Positions 60,271-64,000 of a DNA stretch of 64,000 nucleotides are shown here, piece after piece. The DNA is from Unio delphinus (Eukaryota > Mollusca > Bivalvia > Unionida > Unionidae). Numbering within the stretch: position 1 is the first letter of the stretch; the number at the start of each line of letters is the position of its first letter. The stretch is from positions 17,241,501 to 17,305,500 of the forward strand of contig JAQISU010000210.1 in assembly GCA_029339505.1 (NCBI GenBank), given 5' to 3'. The notes beneath the pieces are model-generated. The model made no database searches, had not been told where the DNA came from, and saw nothing but the letters and a program-made list of their open reading frames with translations. Both the position numbers and the translations under genes were made by a program.

Positions 60271-60717
60271 GTGAGATTATAGGGCAGGTTAGACACTTGT
60301 ATACTATTATCTTCTTCAGGTGTGATTGTAAGGTAGATCTGCAGTAGTACTTGGTGTAATGTAGTATTTAGAAGCTATCAGTCAACAATGAATCATAATG
60401 TTATAAATGTACATGATGTTTTACTTTTTTGATCTTTGTATCAAATGGAACACTTTGTTCCACATATTCATTTAATTGCTTATTAATTAATGCAAAGTAA
60501 AAAGGTTGGTAGTAATGATGATTCTTATCAAATAACTGTGTGTGTGTCTGTAAGTTTTCCTTATTGTTTAATTTGTTAAGTGCATAAAATAGACACTAAA
60601 TTATAAACAAACTTAGGTCTGTTGACCTTGTTTCGACTTAAACTAAGAATCTTAGTTTATATAACATAAGAGTAATTAATTACATACAAGGCGTTTAGAA
60701 ATATTGTTCTTTTTCAG
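60271..60717 (+). other. Intron 8, nothing recognised
   Basis: A 447-bp intron, GTGAGA donor and TTTTTCAG acceptor. Confidence 0.85.
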
Positions 60718-60911
60718 CATTGAAGTATTGAGAAATAATATTCTGTTAGACCCAAAGTGGATGATTGACGCCATGAAGTCCCTCATCAATGCTCACCTTA
60801 ATCTGCCCAATAACCAAGCTGACAATGACACTGCCAGTTCTGCTCACAGTGATATCAGACAGAAATGGTCTGACTTCAAAGAGAAAGGAATCCTCACCAT
60901 AGAACTTGTTG
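60718..60911 (+). CDS. Exon: COR domain, LDPxW segment
   Basis: Exon of about 194 nt, acceptor TTTTTCAG and best donor G/GTTTGT at 60912. It encodes IEVLRNNILLDPKWMIDAMK, SLINAHLNLP, a short polar loop (NNQADNDTASSAHSD) and WSDFKEKGILTIELV. ILDPxWmiDamK is the most conserved COR motif, and GILt.elv continues the following helix. It ends in phase 1, so the gene continues, and the rest of COR and the C-terminus must lie downstream. The 3' limit is less certain than the 5'. Confidence 0.88.
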
Positions 60912-63900
60912 GTTTGTACATTTCTTTTTTTCTGTTACCAATTCATAAAATACATAGCGATTTGAAGTAACTGAGAGATACCTTAAGCATTTTGCAAGCT
61001 TGTTAATTGTTTTCATTGTTTTCTTTATTACACCCTGAATATGTCAGACATGCACTAAGGAAAATTGGAAACATCTTAACAAAAGTAACTCAACCATATT
61101 AAAATTTGAGTATTGGTACCTTCACATTCTTGAGTGACCTGTATTTTATGATATATTGATCCATATTTCATCAACACAATGCAGATAGATTTCAACAACA
61201 TTGGAACAACATGACAAAAGTGATTAAAGTATTTACCCATGGCTTGTGATATTGAACCCATCGTCACCGACATTAAAACTATTTAATATATGGATACATC
61301 TCAATGAAAGCAACTCATTCACCACAGAACTTGGGTTATTGTGTCCTAAAAGCAAAGCTGGATGATACTTGTAATTTAACTCGATTTTAACTACACCCAC
61401 ATCCACTTTTTGATATCAGTAAATCAACTGGGTATAGGTATGCATTTCATCAATACCTCCCAATGAAAGCAGCTTAAATATAAAATTATTACATCACTGT
61501 GACCCATATTTTGTTTTCTAATGGGTTTTTTCTTCATTTTATTGTCATTAGTTTCTTCTGTATCCCGGACAAAATTGTACCTACACATTTTATGTGGGTG
61601 ATTTTCATGACACGTATCTCAGTCATACCAAAACTAGAACACTGTTACCCATGTTTCATGCATGCACCAATTTTGTATTTTTAGCTGTTTGTATATTTGA
61701 TCTGGTTTCACCTAAGCTCTTGCAAATGTTAATGTGACTGCATGTCAACATTAAATCCTTGTAATCCATATTGTTTGGATGTTGTAGCTGACACTAACCA
61801 TAAATAAAAAGACCAGCAATCATTGGTCCTTCTTCAGAAATTAGTCTCCCATTAAAATCCACAATCTTAGCATCATAGTTATACAATTGTATGAGCGTCT
61901 AGCTATTTTGTATATAAATGGACCAAAAATGAGACATTTCCGAATGACATTGGTATCTCTATGAAAATCAAAAGTATAATCTGAACTCTATTATCCTTTG
62001 TAAAAAACATCAGCCATGTTTTGGAATTTGGATCAGCTAATGCAGCAAGCCACACTGTAAGGCAAAGGAAGCCACTTCATGATGAAAACTGTCCACATTA
62101 GGATTTATTGGCAGTCCTTAGACACCATGATGAAACTGTCCAGAATAATATTTGGGTCTGACATTATCAGCTAGTAATCTTTTAACCCCATTCAATATCG
62201 CTATTGGACCAGGGGACCCAACTCTAGATATGAATGAAACGTCACAGATAGGTAATTTGCAACAGACAAATTAGCTGGTGAGCTTATTAGGTAAGCTATG
62301 ATCAGTATATGTTAATGCATAATGAAGGACAATACCCAATAAAAAAAATGTGCAATAAGTTAGGTAATAATGCTGTTTTTCTTGACAATGTAGTCATAAC
62401 ATAAAGGAAGAGAAATACATACAAACATCATAGCTGGAATGTATGATGTATGGGGTAAAGAAACGGAAAGGGACCGGCAAACGTGTCCTCTTGTAACAAT
62501 ATGAGGCTGACTTCCTTATATTTATCCTTAAAATGGGACCAGTAATATAAATGTATATACTCCTGAAATCCAGAATATGGCATAAGCATTACATTATAGT
62601 TTTATTATGAGAGGTACTTTCACTCCTGGAACACTTGAGAGGTGTTTTCTGACAATAGTGTGCAATGATTGTGTGATAAATGGCACCATTCATTCCTACT
62701 GCTAAAACTGCTTTATTTTTGACCAGTTACAAGCCCAAGAAATACCCATGCTCCAGTTGGTGCACAACCATTTGTCCTCCTGATGACAATCTGCAGACAA
62801 CTATGTATATATACATGTCAATTGGGGCAATCAATTATGAAAAACTTGCTTTTAAACATTGACATAAATCTCAGCAATCATTTACATTTCACAAGGCATG
62901 CTAAGTATTGCTAAGTATTGCTATAGCAGAGATTACTCGGTAGAAAGGTACTTTAACATCCAAAATTTACAACTGCTGATCACCTCTTTGGACCTGTAAA
63001 TAATGCCAACTTCTTCTTTAGCAATGCCAATATATCTGTAAAATTTAAACATATGGGCAAATGATTTGATTCCATTGCTAATTAATTAAACTGATAAAAA
63101 GTGTTGAATGTAATAAATTTGCCCAGCGGATTTATAAGGCAAGATTCTGCAAAAATTACTATAAAATGTTAAGTGCTGTAATATTTCTTCATTTGGGCTT
63201 TGTACATTTTTTTATTAAGTCAAGTACTTAGCTAAAAGTCTTTAATCTTTTTATAGCAATTTTCAACCTCTGTTTTAATTGATCTGACTGGGACCCTTTA
63301 AAGGAAGTGTGGCTGGTCTTTCTGTGGCAAATGTGGGCATGATATCCAATTTCTGGATATTGATATGAGACGGGCATTCTTGTAAATTTTATTGTTATGC
63401 TCATTAGCTAGCATGGATAGTGAACAAATCTGATTAAACCGTTTGAATCAAAAGTTTTTTCTATCCAATGGCAGTTTGTTCTTTGCTAGGTCTTCTGCAA
63501 TAGAATTGGATGATAATTACAGCAACACAGTTATTGACTCATCAGATGTTTTTTTTCCATCACTGTCATTGACAGTTACTAGCAGTTAGCTGCCAGATAC
63601 TCCCTCACTATGTGCCATAACAACTTTTCTTTCTACTTCAGATCTCATTAACTTTTGTGATTCCATTGAATTAAATAGTGTGTACACGCACTACTGGTAT
63701 AGGTCCTATTTCATTCTTCCCTTAATGAAAACATATAATTGCACTATATGCAATGTCGCCAAAGATTTACAACAATACTTTTTTATTTCTATTTCGACAA
63801 CAACTCCATAGAATGTCTTTCTAGCTTAACATAACAGGATTGTAAGTAGTGGACATTTTCCTATATTGTATCAAATTTATGATTATACAAATATTATCAA

Positions 63901-64000
63901 AGAAATATTTTTATTATTTAGAGTTTGATTTCTATTTGTTGCGGATGTAATCAATTTAAAAATTATAAACATGGTGGGTATTAGTAAGTAGAATAGTATG
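60912..64000 (+). other. Intron after the last recognised exon
   Basis: No further exon of the ROC-COR gene was found. The short open frames here have no supporting motif and the sequence is AT-rich without clear repeats. The remaining COR exons are probably beyond the window. Confidence 0.6.

Overview
The window looks like AT-rich, intron- and repeat-dense nuclear DNA from an invertebrate animal, most likely a bivalve or related mollusc. That placement rests on the kind of gene present (a Roco-type ROC-COR GTPase), on long introns full of tRNA-derived SINEs with a GGCRTTAAAC-type 3' tail, on Ngaro/DIRS-type, LINE and LTR elements, and on long minisatellites. The species cannot be named from the sequence alone.

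One plus-strand gene dominates from 13.1 kb to at least 60.9 kb and runs off both ends. Its nine confident or probable exons join in compatible codon phase: an NHL-like beta-propeller exon (13123-13881), the P-loop exon (17239-17499), a long exon ending in the DFAGQ switch II motif (23709-24299), the THID G4 exon (24846-24994), two 114-nt sister exons (27997-28110 and 34663-34776), and three COR exons (49380-49631, 60149-60270, 60718-60911). The visible reading frame is about 850 codons. The order propeller - ROC - COR, with an extra acidic, Ser/Gln-rich insert between switch I and switch II and a duplicated exon cassette just after G4, is the most interesting protein-level feature. Start codon, promoter and stop codon are outside the window or were not recognised.

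Region by region: 1-13.1 kb holds no recognised gene. It has a cluster of five unrelated minisatellites (4.1-9.8 kb), several microsatellites and SINEs. The intron at 17.5-23.7 kb carries old minus-strand coding debris, including a Gag remnant, and a LINE 3' end. The intron at 25.0-28.0 kb has a piggyBac-like MITE. The intron at 28.1-34.7 kb has the decayed exon duplications and a solo LTR inserted in a LINE. The 14.6 kb intron at 34.8-49.4 kb has a nearly complete but broken Ngaro/PAT-type tyrosine-recombinase retrotransposon (split direct repeats, Gag, RT, recombinase, SGNH hydrolase, no RNase H), a second solo LTR, RNase H debris and a LINE RT fragment. The 10.5 kb intron at 49.6-60.1 kb holds an octamer-bearing 29-bp array and a 4.7 kb array of a 49-bp satellite with a 1029-bp higher-order repeat. 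A third LTR interrupts that satellite and is joined to what looks like a DNA copy of a tRNA-Leu 3' half.

All family assignments are from reading motifs by eye. No database search was run.
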